A stretch of DNA of 64,000 bases. Origin: Multifurca ochricompacta (lineage: Eukaryota > Basidiomycota > Agaricomycetes > Russulales > Russulaceae). Location: assembly GCA_022496185.1 (NCBI GenBank), contig WTXG01000022.1, positions 186,001 through 250,000 on the forward strand, given 5' to 3'. The notes beneath the pieces are model-generated. The model saw nothing but the letters and a program-made list of their open reading frames with translations, had not been told where the DNA came from and did no database searches. The position numbers were made by a program, and so were the translations under genes. This document shows, one piece after another, positions 1 through 10,500 of this stretch. The first letter of the stretch is position 1. Each line of letters begins with the position of its first letter.

Positions 1-2
1 CT

Positions 3-131
3 GAGTTGTGGGAGAGGGTGGTGGAGGAGTGGAATAAAAATGCACCAGAATGATGGCAAAAGGTTATAGAAAGGATGACTAAAAGGATTCAAGGAGTTAC
101 CAAGGCAAAAAGGGGTGAAAAAAAGGAGTAA
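3..131 (+). pseudogene. Tc1/mariner transposase, C-terminal fragment
   Basis: The frame starting at base 3 reads like the end of a Tc1-type DDE transposase: a WERVVEEWNK-type segment, then RMTKRIQGVTKAKRG, then a stop at 129-131. Family members commonly finish with a similar 'RI..VI.AKGG' tail. An in-frame TGA after residue 16 of the visible part shows the copy is inactive. The catalytic residues lie outside the window. Confidence 0.6.
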
Positions 132-155
132 TTGGGCAGATAGTGGATTTAAAAT

Positions 156-370
156 GTGGGTCAAAAAACTGTCCCGATGATTGATTGAATTGATTTGATC
201 ACAAAATGCTTATATCATGGCCAATTTATTTGATCTAAATTGGGCATGGTAGCCAGGAAGCAGGGCTTTCAGACATACAGCCACACCATAACCAGATTCC
301 TAAATGCTGAGGTGCTATAGAGTGAATACTAGAAACGGTGCAAACATCGGGACAGTTTTTTGACCCACTG
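156..370. repeat. Snap-back subterminal inverted repeat of the Tc1-like element
   Basis: Bases 156-179 and 345-368 are a perfect 24-nt inverted repeat, so the last ~215 bp could fold into a hairpin and look like a small MITE at the end of the element. The palindromic element at 2732-4341 has the same kind of ~210-bp terminal hairpin. Confidence 0.8.
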
Positions 371-372
371 TA

Positions 373-521
373 AAGGCTGAGGGCACAAACTGCACTACCT
401 TATCAAGTGGAAGGGATTCCCAGACTCTGACAACTCGTGGGAGCCAGCTGGGAATATCTTTGCCCCAGTCCTTATCTCGGAGTTCCACGCCTGACACCCA
501 GAAGTGCCCAAAGATAGTTAA
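373..521 (+). pseudogene. Gypsy B pol, C-terminal chromodomain
   Basis: The chromodomain core is readable (LIKWKGFPDSDNSWEPAGN), followed by an ISEFHA-type tail and a stop at 519-521. Chromodomains at the integrase C-terminus define chromoviruses and help target heterochromatin. Two in-frame TGA codons stand where the related copies A and F have arginine, consistent with CGA to TGA changes. Upstream pol is replaced by the Tc1-like element. Confidence 0.8.
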
Positions 522-558
522 AAGGACGGCCTCAGACCCCAAGCAAATCCCCCAGTAC

Positions 559-2358
559 ATGCTTTCTCAGCAATGTCCTACTACCATCCACTCTATCATG
601 TCTTTCATCGCTGCCAATGCCACCGTCAATGCCTTCACTGCTTCCATTGTAGTTGTCAAGAACTTCCCCTCTGCTCATCCCTCCACACGTCCCTCTTCGC
701 CCATCGACTATGAAGCTGCCGAAGCTTGAGTCAAGAATCAATCCCCCAACCTGAATGATGATTTCGAACATAGTGAGGAGCTGCACCCAAACAATCTGTT
801 GGGGATGGAGCTGGACAATGAAGTTCCCAAGTTTCCATTCTTTGCCAACAACCCCAACTCCTCAATGTACTTCCCCCTCGAAATCACAATGGCTGACAGG
901 ACAGTCGCAATTGCTAAGTACATATTCTATACTAATGGAGGAATGGACATTGCCAGATGTATGAAGAAGGATGGTCCCATTTATGGAGCCCCAGTTTATT
1001 TGGAGGAGAGGTATACTGGTCGCCTTCACCACACAATGAGCAATGAGCAGCTTGGACACCTGGCTGCAGAAGACTCCCATGCCTTCGCCATCGATGAAGT
1101 ACTGAATGACATGCAACTCCCGTGTCTCAAGGCAGAAGTGATGAGACTGTGGAAGAACTTAAAGTTGCGTACAATGCTCAACAAGCAGTACAAGGAACAT
1201 GCAAAGATGATGGCAAGATTGATGAATGGGATGTTCCAGGTGGAACAGGAGTTGGTGGAGATTTGGAAGAGGCTGGAGATGGGAGATGCATACCAAACCA
1301 TCACTGAAAGGTACGCTGACACATATGCCCGACCTCTCCCCCCACGTGTTACGTCCGGTGCGGGACGTTCCACACGACTTGTGTGACAGCGTGATTCGTG
1401 AGTTCAGATAAGAGGTCAATCGGACCCCTTGGAGTTAAGCGTGACGAGTCAAAGTCAAAGAGGCTGTACTCTTAGACGATGGTAAGCGGAACAGTGCCAG
1501 AAGCACTGAGACTAGTAACCTTCAGGAGACAAAGGGAAGTCCAGAAGACAAGCACCGATGTATTCAATAAGTCGAGTCTGAGGTCTACAAGGTAGCTACA
1601 GTGGACTTATATACGTAATCGAATGAGCGTCTAAAGATAAGATATCATAGAGTCATGTGGGCCCAAATATACGAAAGCGGAGGGCGTAAAGCCTGGCTTC
1701 TGATAGGGAATTAAGTAAGTGTCCGTTCGTAAAGATAAGAGATAAGAGATAAGCAGCGACGAGTCAAACATATGTACAGTAGCGTAAACAAGAACAAAGG
1801 CAGTCACGGGGAAGGAAGTAAAGCACGTGATGGATCCCACGATGGAGACGTGATCTGGTAGTGAAGAGTAGGAGGTAGGGAGGGGTCGTCATTGGGTAAG
1901 AAGAAAAAGACGGGAAGAGACGGGGTTCGTAACACCACGGTCATTAGGGGCCGCCCCAAGATTGATACCAAATCGATTTGAAATGCTGCGCATGCACAAA
2001 AACCCCCATGGAGAGACATGCTGGCAATGCGACAGTAAGTACCACATCAGCTGGAACTGCCCCCTCAACCACAAGTGGTGCCGGCACTGTTGCAGCAATC
2101 TCCATTGGAGCCGATTTTGTATCTTCCAACGTGTAGGAGTTGCCCTGATGATCATCAACCCCTCCAGATGGTGCGGCAAATGTTTGCGCCACAACTCGGG
2201 GCACCATGAACTGGACTGTCCCATCCACGACTTGTGCCACTCTTGTGGCCAGCACGGCCCTTATGGGTTCCTCTGCGCTCATAGATGTCCCCAGGATGAG
2301 GACAAGGAGAATTATACCATGGATGATCGTAATGTAGCGGATGACTATCTAGACCTGG
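559..2358 (+). pseudogene. Gypsy B third ORF (zinc-knuckle protein), split by LTRs
   Basis: This ORF starts 37 nt after the pol stop. It reads an acidic N-terminal part, a conserved block (YFPLEITMA..IAKYIFYTNGGMD..), a helical region rich in K, R and E, and then four CCHC-like modules. The segments are 559-1346, then 1935-2358 after a solo LTR, then 41515-41551 after C; the end DDDGTSRF plus stop matches F. One TGA (727-729) replaces an arginine codon. The intact version is in F (21419-22651). The function is unknown. Confidence 0.75.
1347..1934 (-). repeat. Solo LTR (TGTTACG family) inside B ORF3
   Basis: This is a 588-bp LTR, TGTTACGTCC..TTCGTAACA, flanked by the exact 5-bp duplication CCACG (1342-1346 and 1935-1939). 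The uninterrupted homologous junction in copy A (about 33290-33305) confirms the empty site. Its TATA box and self-primer motif read on the minus strand. No internal element sequence is left, so it is the product of LTR-LTR recombination. Confidence 0.93.
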
Positions 2359-3049
2359 TGTCACGGCTCTACTTTATTTTTCCTTTTCTTTTCTCCCTTT
2401 TGGATCACATGACTGTGGGAAGATTACCCAGCAGTCTCAACATGTGATCATGAGAATGTAGTTGTGACATGGATCATGTGACCGAGTCACATGTAATAGT
2501 CACATGCTGCTTAGTCAGCACAAGAGCCACTCAAGAATTACAAGTTGATTCTCTATTGTGTTTACCACAATAGGCAAGGCCCCACAGTCTAGACGGTTCT
2601 AGACCAAAGCGGAGCTGTTATCAAGATAAGAGGAGTCCAGCCTAGAAGGTTCTAGGTAAGTGGAGCTCTAGATAAGGGCCCAGGTTGGGCCATGACCAAT
2701 TTTAGCACAGAATCACATGTATCAGTAGATACAGTAGCCCACAAAACTGTTCCAATGTTTGGCCACCCTGAAGAGATTGACCTACCACACAATGAGAATA
2801 ATTTCCAAAATTAGTAGAAATTAGTAGATGATAGTGTAGCATCTAAGCTTCAATTAGAGCCTATAATAATGTCAATTGGATCAGTGGTTCATGATATATA
2901 AAATGTTTTGTGAGGCATTATCATTGGAACAGTTTTGTGGCCAACATGTGAGATGACAAAACCAGTATCTGGTGGTCATGGGAATGCATTGACAGTCATG
3001 TGACAATGTTTAATAAGTTGAACACACACCAAATAATCATCAAGAACAC

Positions 3050-3489
3050 TTGCTTCTTACCATGCATGCCTTCTCTGCTGCCAAAAGGACTCACATCATC
3101 TCCCTCCTCACTTCAGGCAAATCTGCCCATAAAGTGTCAACTATGACTGGCCATGGCACTATTATCATCTCAAGATGGGTCATAAATACTGCCCTTACCA
3201 TCCCAAGTCAAATGGAGGGAGACCAAGGAGGCTGACAGAGAGAAATGCTCAGCATGCTGTTTGCCTTATCTCCTCTGGCAGGGCAGACACAGATGTGGAA
3301 GTGACTAGAGCACTTCAGAAGTTGTTAATGGGTTCCTCTATCAACATAATATGCCCATCCATCCTCCCATCAAGTTTTCAAGCCATAACTGGCCCCTCCC
3401 ATATCATACACCCCCATTCCATCATAAGTGCAATAGGCCACAAAACCAATCCAATGACATTGCTACACAAAACATTTTATATATCATGA
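3050..3489 (+). pseudogene. Tc1-type transposase DNA-binding domain fragment, left arm
   Basis: Two overlapping frames read the N-terminal helix-turn-helix part of a Tc1-like transposase: a KRTHIISLLTSGKSAHKV-like first helix set, then, one frameshift later, the SNGGRPRRLTERNAQHAV linker and second HTH typical of Tc1 proteins. The DDE catalytic domain is absent. The mirror copy is at 3584-4023. Confidence 0.65.
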
Positions 3490-3646
3490 ACCACTGACCC
3501 AATTGACATCAGTATAGGCTCTAAGTGACACTTAGATGATACAATATCATCTACCAATTTCTACTAATTTTGGAAATTATTCCTATGGTGTGGTTGGTCA
3601 ATCTCTTCAGGATGGGTAAACATTGGAATGGTTTTGTGGGTTACTG
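3436..3646 (-). mobile_element. Small MITE-like unit at the centre of the palindrome
   Basis: This 211-bp unit, flanked by TA (3434-3435, 3647-3648), reads from the right end CAGTAACCCACAAAACC, a diverged version of the ~210-bp end units at 2732-2941 and 4132-4341. It is either a later MITE insertion or the hinge from which the palindrome formed. Confidence 0.6.
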
Positions 3647-4023
3647 TATGATGGAATGGGGGTGTATGATATGGGAGGGGCCAGTTATGGCTTGAAAACT
3701 TGATGGGAGGATGGATGGGCATATTATGTTGATAGAGGAACCCATTAACAACTTCTGAAGTGCTCTAGTCACTTCCACATCTGTGTCTGCCCTGCCAGAG
3801 GAGATAAGGCAAACAGCATGCTGAGCATTTCTCTCTGTCAGCCTCCTTGGTCTCCCTCCATTTGACTTGGGATGGTAAGGGCAGTATTTATGACCCATCT
3901 TGAGATGATAATAGTGCCATGGCCAGTCATAGTTGACACTTTATGGGCAGATTTGCCTGAAGTGAGGAGGGAGATGATGTGAGTCCTTTTGGCAGCAGAG
4001 AAGGCATGCATGGTAAGAAGCAA
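3584..4023 (-). pseudogene. Tc1-type transposase DNA-binding domain fragment, right arm
   Basis: This is the inverted mirror of 3050-3489, with identical protein stretches on the minus strand, including the SNGGRPRRLTER linker. It has the same frameshift and lacks the catalytic domain, so both arms derive from one truncated copy. Confidence 0.65.
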
Positions 4024-4395
4024 GTGTTCTTGATGATTATTTGGTGTGTGTTCAACTTATTAAACATTGTCACATGACTGTCAATGCATTCCCATGACCA
4101 CCAGATACTGGTTTTGTCATCTCACATGTTGGCCACAAAACTGTTCCAATGATAATGCCTCACAAAACATTTTATATATCATGAACCACTGATCCAATTG
4201 ACATTATTATAGGCTCTAATTGAAGCTTAGATGCTACACTATCATCTACTAATTTCTACTAATTTTGGAAATTATTCTCATTGTGTGGTAGGTCAATCTC
4301 TTCAGGGTGGCCAAACATTGGAACAGTTTTGTGGGCTACTGTAGATGTGTTCCAGACCAAAGGGCTAGACTACATATCAGTTATCTACTCCACAG

Positions 4396-4403
4396 TGACG
4401 TCA
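4396..4403. promoter_or_regulatory. CRE-like palindrome TGACGTCA in LTR C
   Basis: This is a perfect TGACGTCA palindrome, 148 nt upstream of the LTR TATA box, with a second TGAC-type half site (TTATGACATCAC) just after it. Such octamers are bound by ATF/CREB-type bZIP factors in fungi. Whether it acts here is inferred. Confidence 0.4.
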
Positions 4404-4550
4404 TTATGACATCACACTGCGGAGCATGATCAGTCAGCAGAGTAAAGCAGCTTACGAATCACAAAGATAAGGCTCAGTCAGCAATACAGCTGACTGATAC
4501 TTGCTGATTCTTGCTTACACTCATTGCTTACCTCGTTACACTGAGAAATG

Positions 4551-4594
4551 TATATAAGACCCCCTGTAACAGCCTGTAGCCCCCATCTTGTCCT
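4551..4594 (+). promoter_or_regulatory. LTR C core promoter and self-primer motif
   Basis: TATATAAG (4551-4558) is followed 34 nt later by ATCTTGTCCT (4585-4594), the same motif that pairs with the PBS in element E. The spacing equals that in the other gypsy families of the window. Confidence 0.6.
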
Positions 4595-4863
4595 CTTGGG
4601 GCTGCAGGTGAGTAACTGTCTACACGAGTTCAATACATAGTGCTAATGGTATCCTGCCTCCCTGTGTGACTTGATCCTTTGGATCTTGTCCTCTTGGGGC
4701 TGCAGCTTCTTCCAGTTTCAGAACGCCGTCATTGTGGTTGCATAAACCACAGTGGGTGACACAGTTCCTGGTCATTGCTTGACACGTGACGTTTGCCTCC
4801 GCGGTACGCCCAACGACTTAGGTCACCACACCTTTGCCCTTCCTGTTTCTAAGTGTACACGGA

Positions 4864-5452
4864 TGTTACGACTAGGGCCTAGTACCCCACTTTTCTTCAC
4901 TCTCCCTGCTGCGGACCCTTCCCTTCCACCTACCCTTCACTTCTTGATTACATCCCTGTCCTGGGATCCCTCACATGCCCTGCTCCCCTCCCCGTGACCG
5001 CTGCTTACATATGATGACTGTTGTTTACACTTTGTTTATGCCTTTCCTTATCGCTTATCTTCTTATCTCTAAGACCGGACACTTACTTAATACCCTATCA
5101 GAAGCCAGGCTTTACGCCCTCCGCTTTCGTATATTCGGGCCCACTTGACTCTGTATCTCTTATCAATAGACGCTCACCTCATTACGTATATAAGCCCGCT
5201 GTAGACTACACTGTAGCTTCAGACTCGACTTATTGAATACATCGGTGTTTGTCTTCTGGACTTCCCCTTGAAACCTTTGACTCAATCATCTCAGTGCTTT
5301 TGGCACTTTCCGCTCAACATTGTCACTCAGGAACAGCCCATTGACTTTGACTCAACCACTCGAACTCCAAGAGGTCTTATTGATCTCTTATCTGAACACA
5401 TGTACAACACTGTCGCACAAGTCATGCAGAACGTCTCACACTGGACGTAACA
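4864..5452 (+). repeat. 5' LTR of gypsy A
   Basis: This 589-bp LTR runs from TGTTACGACT to CGTAACA. Its partner is the interrupted 3' LTR at 33768-41494. Most of the differences I checked between them are C-to-T or G-to-A at CpG sites. Confidence 0.93.
5187..5231 (+). promoter_or_regulatory. LTR A TATA box and self-primer
   Basis: TATATAAG (5187-5194) is followed 34 nt downstream by AGACTCGACTT (5221-5231), the likely mRNA 5' end. This 11-mer is the exact reverse complement of the PBS at 5455-5465. Confidence 0.75.
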
Positions 5453-5454
5453 TC

Positions 5455-5465
5455 AAGTCGAGTCT
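5455..5465 (+). promoter_or_regulatory. Primer binding site of gypsy A (self-priming type)
   Basis: AAGTCGAGTCT lies two bases after the LTR. It pairs perfectly with AGACTCGACTT in the LTR instead of showing a tRNA 3'-end complement beginning TGG. Tf1 and sushi elements prime reverse transcription this way. Confidence 0.75.
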
Positions 5466-5471
5466 CTCACA

Positions 5472-6960
5472 GTGGCTTCCAGCTGCAGTCAGACCCTCTT
5501 CTGGGAAGAACTCATCGAACGCAGAGACGAGAATAATCTTTCACAGCAAGTACTTGGCTCTGCCGCCTGGAAAGACTTTGAAACCGAGTTTGGATACTAC
5601 GTCTATCACGATGGACGATACCAACTGGTAGAATACGACGACGAGAAAAGAGTTTGGTATTGTATCCGATACTCGGACAGTCGAAACTCTTGGGTCACGA
5701 CCAGACCCGCCCCACCCGAATTTGGACTAGGCCCGTGGAGAGAAAACCCTCTGGCCATTGTCATGGACTCCGAACCAGAGGAGTACGTAGAAGAACAAAG
5801 CGAAGAAGCACTGGTATTAGTGTCGTCTACAGCCCCAGTTGCACCCGAAGTTGTCACGTTCAGAGCCCCTGCTTTGACAACTCCCCAGATCTCTATACAG
5901 TCCACCAACACCGTCACCCCATTTTACCAAAATATGTCTACTATTGCCGCCCAGCTTCCAGACCCTGTCCCACCACCAGTGGCAGCAGCACTGCCAAACA
6001 TTCCTCCCCCATCCGGACGATTATCAGGAGTGCTCCCCCAGACATTCACCGGGGACCGCTCACAGAGCAAAAAATTCATGCTGGAGTTCACGACCTTTAA
6101 GAACTTCAACCATGATGTCCCACAGATTGTCAATCCATTTCAACGAGCCAATCTGTTCCTTTCCCTGATTCGGGGGGATGCGGTTGACGACTGGACCATG
6201 GAACAGCTGGAATGGCTGAATGAACAAGTTGAGAGTGGACGTCGTACCACTAGTGAAGGTCTTTGGGAGACCATCGCTGAAAGGTTTAAAGATGCCTTCA
6301 CGGATGGGCAGGCCAAGCAGAAGGCAGCCCGAGAACTAAAGGCCCTTAGAATGGAAAAGGGAGAGTTGGACGCTTATGTCGCCAAGTTCAGAAGTCTCGC
6401 AAATAGGGCGGGCTATGATACAGATGAAGAGGCCACGTTGGACCTCTTTTCCCAAGGGTTGCCAAATCCCTTGGTCAAGAACATAATCCAATTTCACCAT
6501 CCCCATGACTGGGATAGCTGGGTCGACGCCGCCCGATGACAACAGCAGGATTACCTCAACTTCCAAACACGCTTTGGAGTTGATACAAAGAAGGGAAAGA
6601 CGCAAGACCAATGGAAAACGGCTTTCGGAGTGAAGCCTGCCCAGCATGCCCAGAGGGATCCAAACACTATGGACACCTCTGCAGACCGCACCCGAGCTCG
6701 GGCAGCGCTCACAGAAGATGAACGGCAGACACTGATGAAGGAAGGACATGCTTCCGCTGTAGAGCACTGGGACACATGTCCCGGGATTGTCCCAAGAAGG
6801 GAGTACGTGTTGCGGCTGCAACCACCACAGCTGAAGCCCCTGTTCATAACAACCCCCCCGCTGTGGACAAATGATCAAAGAGGAGAAAGCTCAGGATATA
6901 TGGGCTAATATGATGAAGGAAAGTGAAGAAGTGCGCGCCATCTTAGTGGAAAAGGTTTGC
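5472..6960 (+). pseudogene. Gypsy A Gag
   Basis: The first 355 codons are open (5472-6539). They hold a hydrophilic N-terminus and the retrotransposon Gag core (NLFLSLIRGDAVDDWTMEQL.., then an LDAYVAKFRSLANRAGYDTDEEA-like segment). A TGA replaces an arginine codon of the F copy at 6537-6539. Downstream pieces continue in other frames; the zinc knuckle region near 6740-6800 is degraded. A stretch at 6871-7143 reads from the Gag tail straight into protease in one frame, whereas F needs a frameshift there. Confidence 0.85.
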
Positions 6961-9535
6961 AAAGAAGGATTTTTGTTAGGCTCAAACCCATCGGCCTGGG
7001 CACGAGCACTCCATGTCACCTCTGTGTATGCTAGTCGATTCAAGTCATTAAAAATACCAGTTCATTTTGAAACTACACAGAGGACGGCCGACCGAGATAT
7101 ATTAGTGGACTCTGGAGCCACAGATAACTTCATTCACCCATGACTTATTAAAACGATGGGCCTGGGAAGGCTGGCACTTCCCCAGGAAAAGAATATCTGG
7201 AATATTGATGGAATGGCCAACCGTGCGGCAAGATCACCCACTACACGGATCTAAAAGTCCAGGTTGGGGAAATAACAAGGACCATTCGTTTCCTGATTAC
7301 CGACCTAGGAGACGAAGATCTTATCTTGGGTTATCCATGGCTTGCAGCCTTCGAACCAAAAATAAACTGGGCTGATGCGACGATGGACAAGGACTCATAT
7401 CCAACAATCATTATGTCGATAGGCTACGATTATGCAGTCCGACATCCGGTAGCAAGGGCTGTGCATACAGAGGAGGATCCCGCTACTGCTATGTCACCAA
7501 AGCATTGGAGCTAGCCCAGAAAGCCGTACAAGGACAGAACGAGAAGACCTACCATGATGTAGTACCAGATGTTTACCAGCGACACTGGAAGGTATTCTCC
7601 GAAGAAGAGTCACATCGCTTTCCCCCGGAGCGGCCATGGGATCATGCCATCGACTTCTCCCTGATACCCCGGCCGCAATAGATTGTAAAATCTATCCACT
7701 GTCCCAGTCCGAACAAACTGCACTACAGAATTCCTGGAAGAACATCTGGCCAAAGGATACATTCGCCCATCCAAGTCGCAGTATGCCTCGCCCTTCTTCT
7801 TCATCAAAAAGAAGGACGGCAAGCTGCGACCTGTCCAGGACTACTGAAAGATCAATGCGTACACTGTAAAGAATGCCTATCCCCTACCACTGATTTCTGA
7901 ACTCATCGACACCATGAGGGATAAATCCCTCTTCTCCAAAATGGATGTGCGATGGGGTTATAATAATGTCAGGATCAAGGAGGGCGACCAATGTAAAGCG
8001 GCATTCAAAACGAATCAAGGGTTGTTCGAGCCGAATGTAATGTTCTTTGGCCTTACGAATTCACCAGCAACGTTTCAGGCCATGATGAACCACATATTCC
8101 GCACCTTATTCTTACTGGTGAAGTTGTGGTCTATATGGATGATATCCTGGTAGCCACCTCTGACGACCTAAGCCATCACCGAGAACGAGTACACCAGGTG
8201 CTAGACATACTACATGAACACGACCTCTACCTCAAACCAGCCAAATGCTCCTTCGAACAAAGAGTGTCGAATACCTGGGAGTCATTCTAGAGGGAGGACG
8301 AGTGCCATGGATCCCATCAAAGTGCAAGGGATTCGAGAATGGCCTGTACCACCTGCGTCAAAGATGTCCGATCATTCATCGGATTCTGTAACTTCTACCG
8401 AGCTTCGTCAAAGGGTTTTCAGGCGTGGCACGACCACTGAATGATCTCTTGAAGAAGGATGTACCATGGCGTTGGGAGCCGCACAGCAACGAGCATTTGA
8501 GCAGATTAGAGATATCGTCGGCTCAGAACCAGTACTCATTCAACCCGACTTAAGTCGCCCCTTTGAGCTGGAAGTGGATGCCTCTCACTTCGCGAACGGA
8601 GCAGTACTATACCAAAGAGATGCCATGCAGACACTTCATCCAGTGGCATATTACTCTGAAACCTTCTCGCCGGCAGAGCGAAATTATGATATCTGGGATA
8701 GAGAGCTTCTAGCCATTGTCAAAGCATTGCGACACTGGCGGCCTTACCTGGCAGGAACCCCCCATAAAACCGTCATTCACACTGATCATTCCAATTTGCT
8801 GTACTGGAAGGAACCCCATAAAATCAGCCGACGCGTAGTGCAAGAGGTTCTGGAACTTGAAGAGTATAACTTCACCTTGAAACACATCGCAGGAAGTCAA
8901 AATGCGAGAGCAGATGCATTGTCACGAAGGCCGGACATGCATACTGGAGAGGATGACAATAATGACGTCACTGTTCTTCCTGAGGAAGTGTTTGTGAAGA
9001 CCGCCGTCGTCAGCCTCCACAATATGGACCTGTGGGCACAAGTTTCACAGAACATGAACCAGGAAGTATGTCGCTCATGGGCCAATGCGCACAATTTGAA
9101 AGAAATAAACAGCCTGTGGTGGAAAGACGGAGATCGGCTCGTTGTCACTGGTGGCGACAACATTAAGAGGGGGGTGATCCATTTTCACCACGACCTCCCC
9201 TCTGCTGGCCACCCTGGTATCGCCAACACCTATGCCCTTGCCAAGCGCGACTACTGGTGGCCCAACATGAAAAAGGATGTTGAAAACTATGTGCAAGGAT
9301 GTGCAGCATGTCAAGCAAACAAAGTAAATACACACCCGAGAATCCCGCCAATGTATCCCATTACCCCCATATCGTCAACCCCTTTCCAAACCATTGCAAT
9401 GGACTTCATCATCAAACTACCCGAATCACTGGGCTTTGACACCATTCTCACAATCACTGACCATGACTGTTCCAAAGCAGCCCTGTTCATACCTTGTAAT
9501 GAGACGATCACAGTGGAAGGAGTGGCAAGACTATA
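6961..9535 (+). pseudogene. Gypsy A pol, protease to integrase N-part
   Basis: Protease shows VDSGATDNFI (about 7108-7137). RT pieces follow ([21 protein letters not shown] near 7945-8010; [14 protein letters not shown] near 8050-8095), in several frames. From 8466 a 374-codon open stretch holds the RNase H domain (LEVDASHFANGAV..., HTDHSNLLYW), the integrase HHCC zinc region (HHDLPSAGHPG ... CAACQANK) and the start of the DDE core (AMDFIIKLPESLGFDTILTITDHD). It breaks at 9535, where D is inserted. It continues at 31565. Confidence 0.9.
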
Positions 9536-10169
9536 TGTGACGCTTTTTGTCGATGTAACGATTTGTGACGTGTTTGTGACGTGCTTGTGACAGTTTTTCG
9601 ACCTGCGCACGTTCGACTTTTGTTTCAACGTTTTCGACACTTCTCACTCCGAGTCATGTGACTGGAACTGATGGATCTTTCTTATCTAATCGCTAAATTC
9701 CTCGGACTGACTTGATTGACACTGATCTGCTTTTGGAGTGGGTGCAACACCACTTACAATTCCTGCTTCAGTTCCCACTAGAGATTCACATGTATATTTA
9801 CTATACTACATTCTACTTTACTTACAAAGACACTAGAATACTTGTATTTAAGTAGGACACACTGGAGAGACAGACTTTAAGTCTGTTCTCTTGTATCTAA
9901 TACAGGTCTACTGTTCTTCACCAGAATCCCCTTGAACTTCCTAAGCTGCAACTTAGGAAGCCTTCACCCCAGAACCTCCAGCAGGGCCTATTGCCACTGC
10001 TTCGACTCACTTCTTGCACGCGTGCCCCTCTTGCTTTGTGTGGGCCTTGAACCTTGAACGCGGCCCTTGTGGTTTGCCTTGACACCTTGAATCGACGCGT
10101 GCCCCTCTTGTATCTTGTGGGCCTGCAGCTTGAAATGACGACTGACACAGCAGAGACCTGGCTGTGACA
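9536..10169 (+). repeat. 5' LTR of gypsy D
   Basis: This 634-bp LTR is CpG-rich near its start, with repeated TGTGACG motifs (9536, 9564, 9575). All the differences from the 3' LTR that I compared are CpG transitions. A TATA-like TATTTAAG is at 9845-9852. Confidence 0.95.
9845..9889 (+). promoter_or_regulatory. LTR D TATA-like box and self-primer
   Basis: TATTTAAG (9845-9852) is followed 34 nt later by AAGTCTGTTCT (9879-9889), the exact reverse complement of the PBS at 10172-10182. The self-primer sequence differs from that of A but the geometry is the same. Confidence 0.75.
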
Positions 10170-10171
10170 TT

Positions 10172-10182
10172 AGAACAGACTT
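10172..10182 (+). promoter_or_regulatory. Primer binding site of gypsy D (self-priming type)
   Basis: AGAACAGACTT begins two bases after the LTR end and is perfectly complementary to LTR bases 9879-9889. Confidence 0.75.
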
Positions 10183-10500
10183 CTACAACCCCAGAAAGAA
10201 GCAGAACTCACCGAATGCGCAAGGCGACAACAATGCGTCCCTTGCCTCGACACCGAACCCGAACCACGACCTTGGAGCCGACGACGCTCCAATCGATTCC
10301 TATATTCGACTCACCAGAATTGCAAGGCGACGACGACGCGTCCCTTGCCTGAAATCCAGAAGCGCAACTCAGCGCATGAATCCCAGACCCCTCCATCGGA
10401 CGACGCGTCCCTCGAATAACAGTCTCCGGAACGAAACCTAATAAACAGATCAGTACAACAGGAACTAGACGACGTACCACCCAAATTCTGAAACCGTTTC

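Larger units (their letters stand above)
1..370 (+). mobile_element. Right end of a Tc1/mariner-like DNA transposon
   Basis: The element enters from beyond the left edge and ends at 370 with the terminal inverted repeat, which reads ..TTTTGACCCACTG, followed by a TA dinucleotide (371-372) as expected for Tc1/mariner insertion. It holds the last codons of a transposase (3-131) and a snap-back terminal region (156-370). It sits inside the chromodomain codons of gypsy B, which resume at once after the TA. The left end is outside the window, so the second TA cannot be checked. Confidence 0.75.
2732..4341. mobile_element. Large palindromic Tc1/mariner-derived foldback element
   Basis: A 1610-bp near-perfect palindrome is flanked by TA on both sides (2730-2731, 4342-4343). 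It starts CAGTAGCCCACAAAAC, a Tc1-like terminus. The two arms mirror each other around position ~3536. Each arm has a ~210-bp snap-back end and a fragment of transposase covering only the DNA-binding region. A smaller diverged copy of the end unit (3436-3646) occupies the centre. It cannot encode its own transposase and would need help in trans. Confidence 0.85.

Noticed and set aside
3175..3489. Stand-alone gene for a small DNA-binding protein
   Set aside because: It is a fragment of a Tc1-type transposase mirrored in the other arm of the palindrome, not an independent gene.
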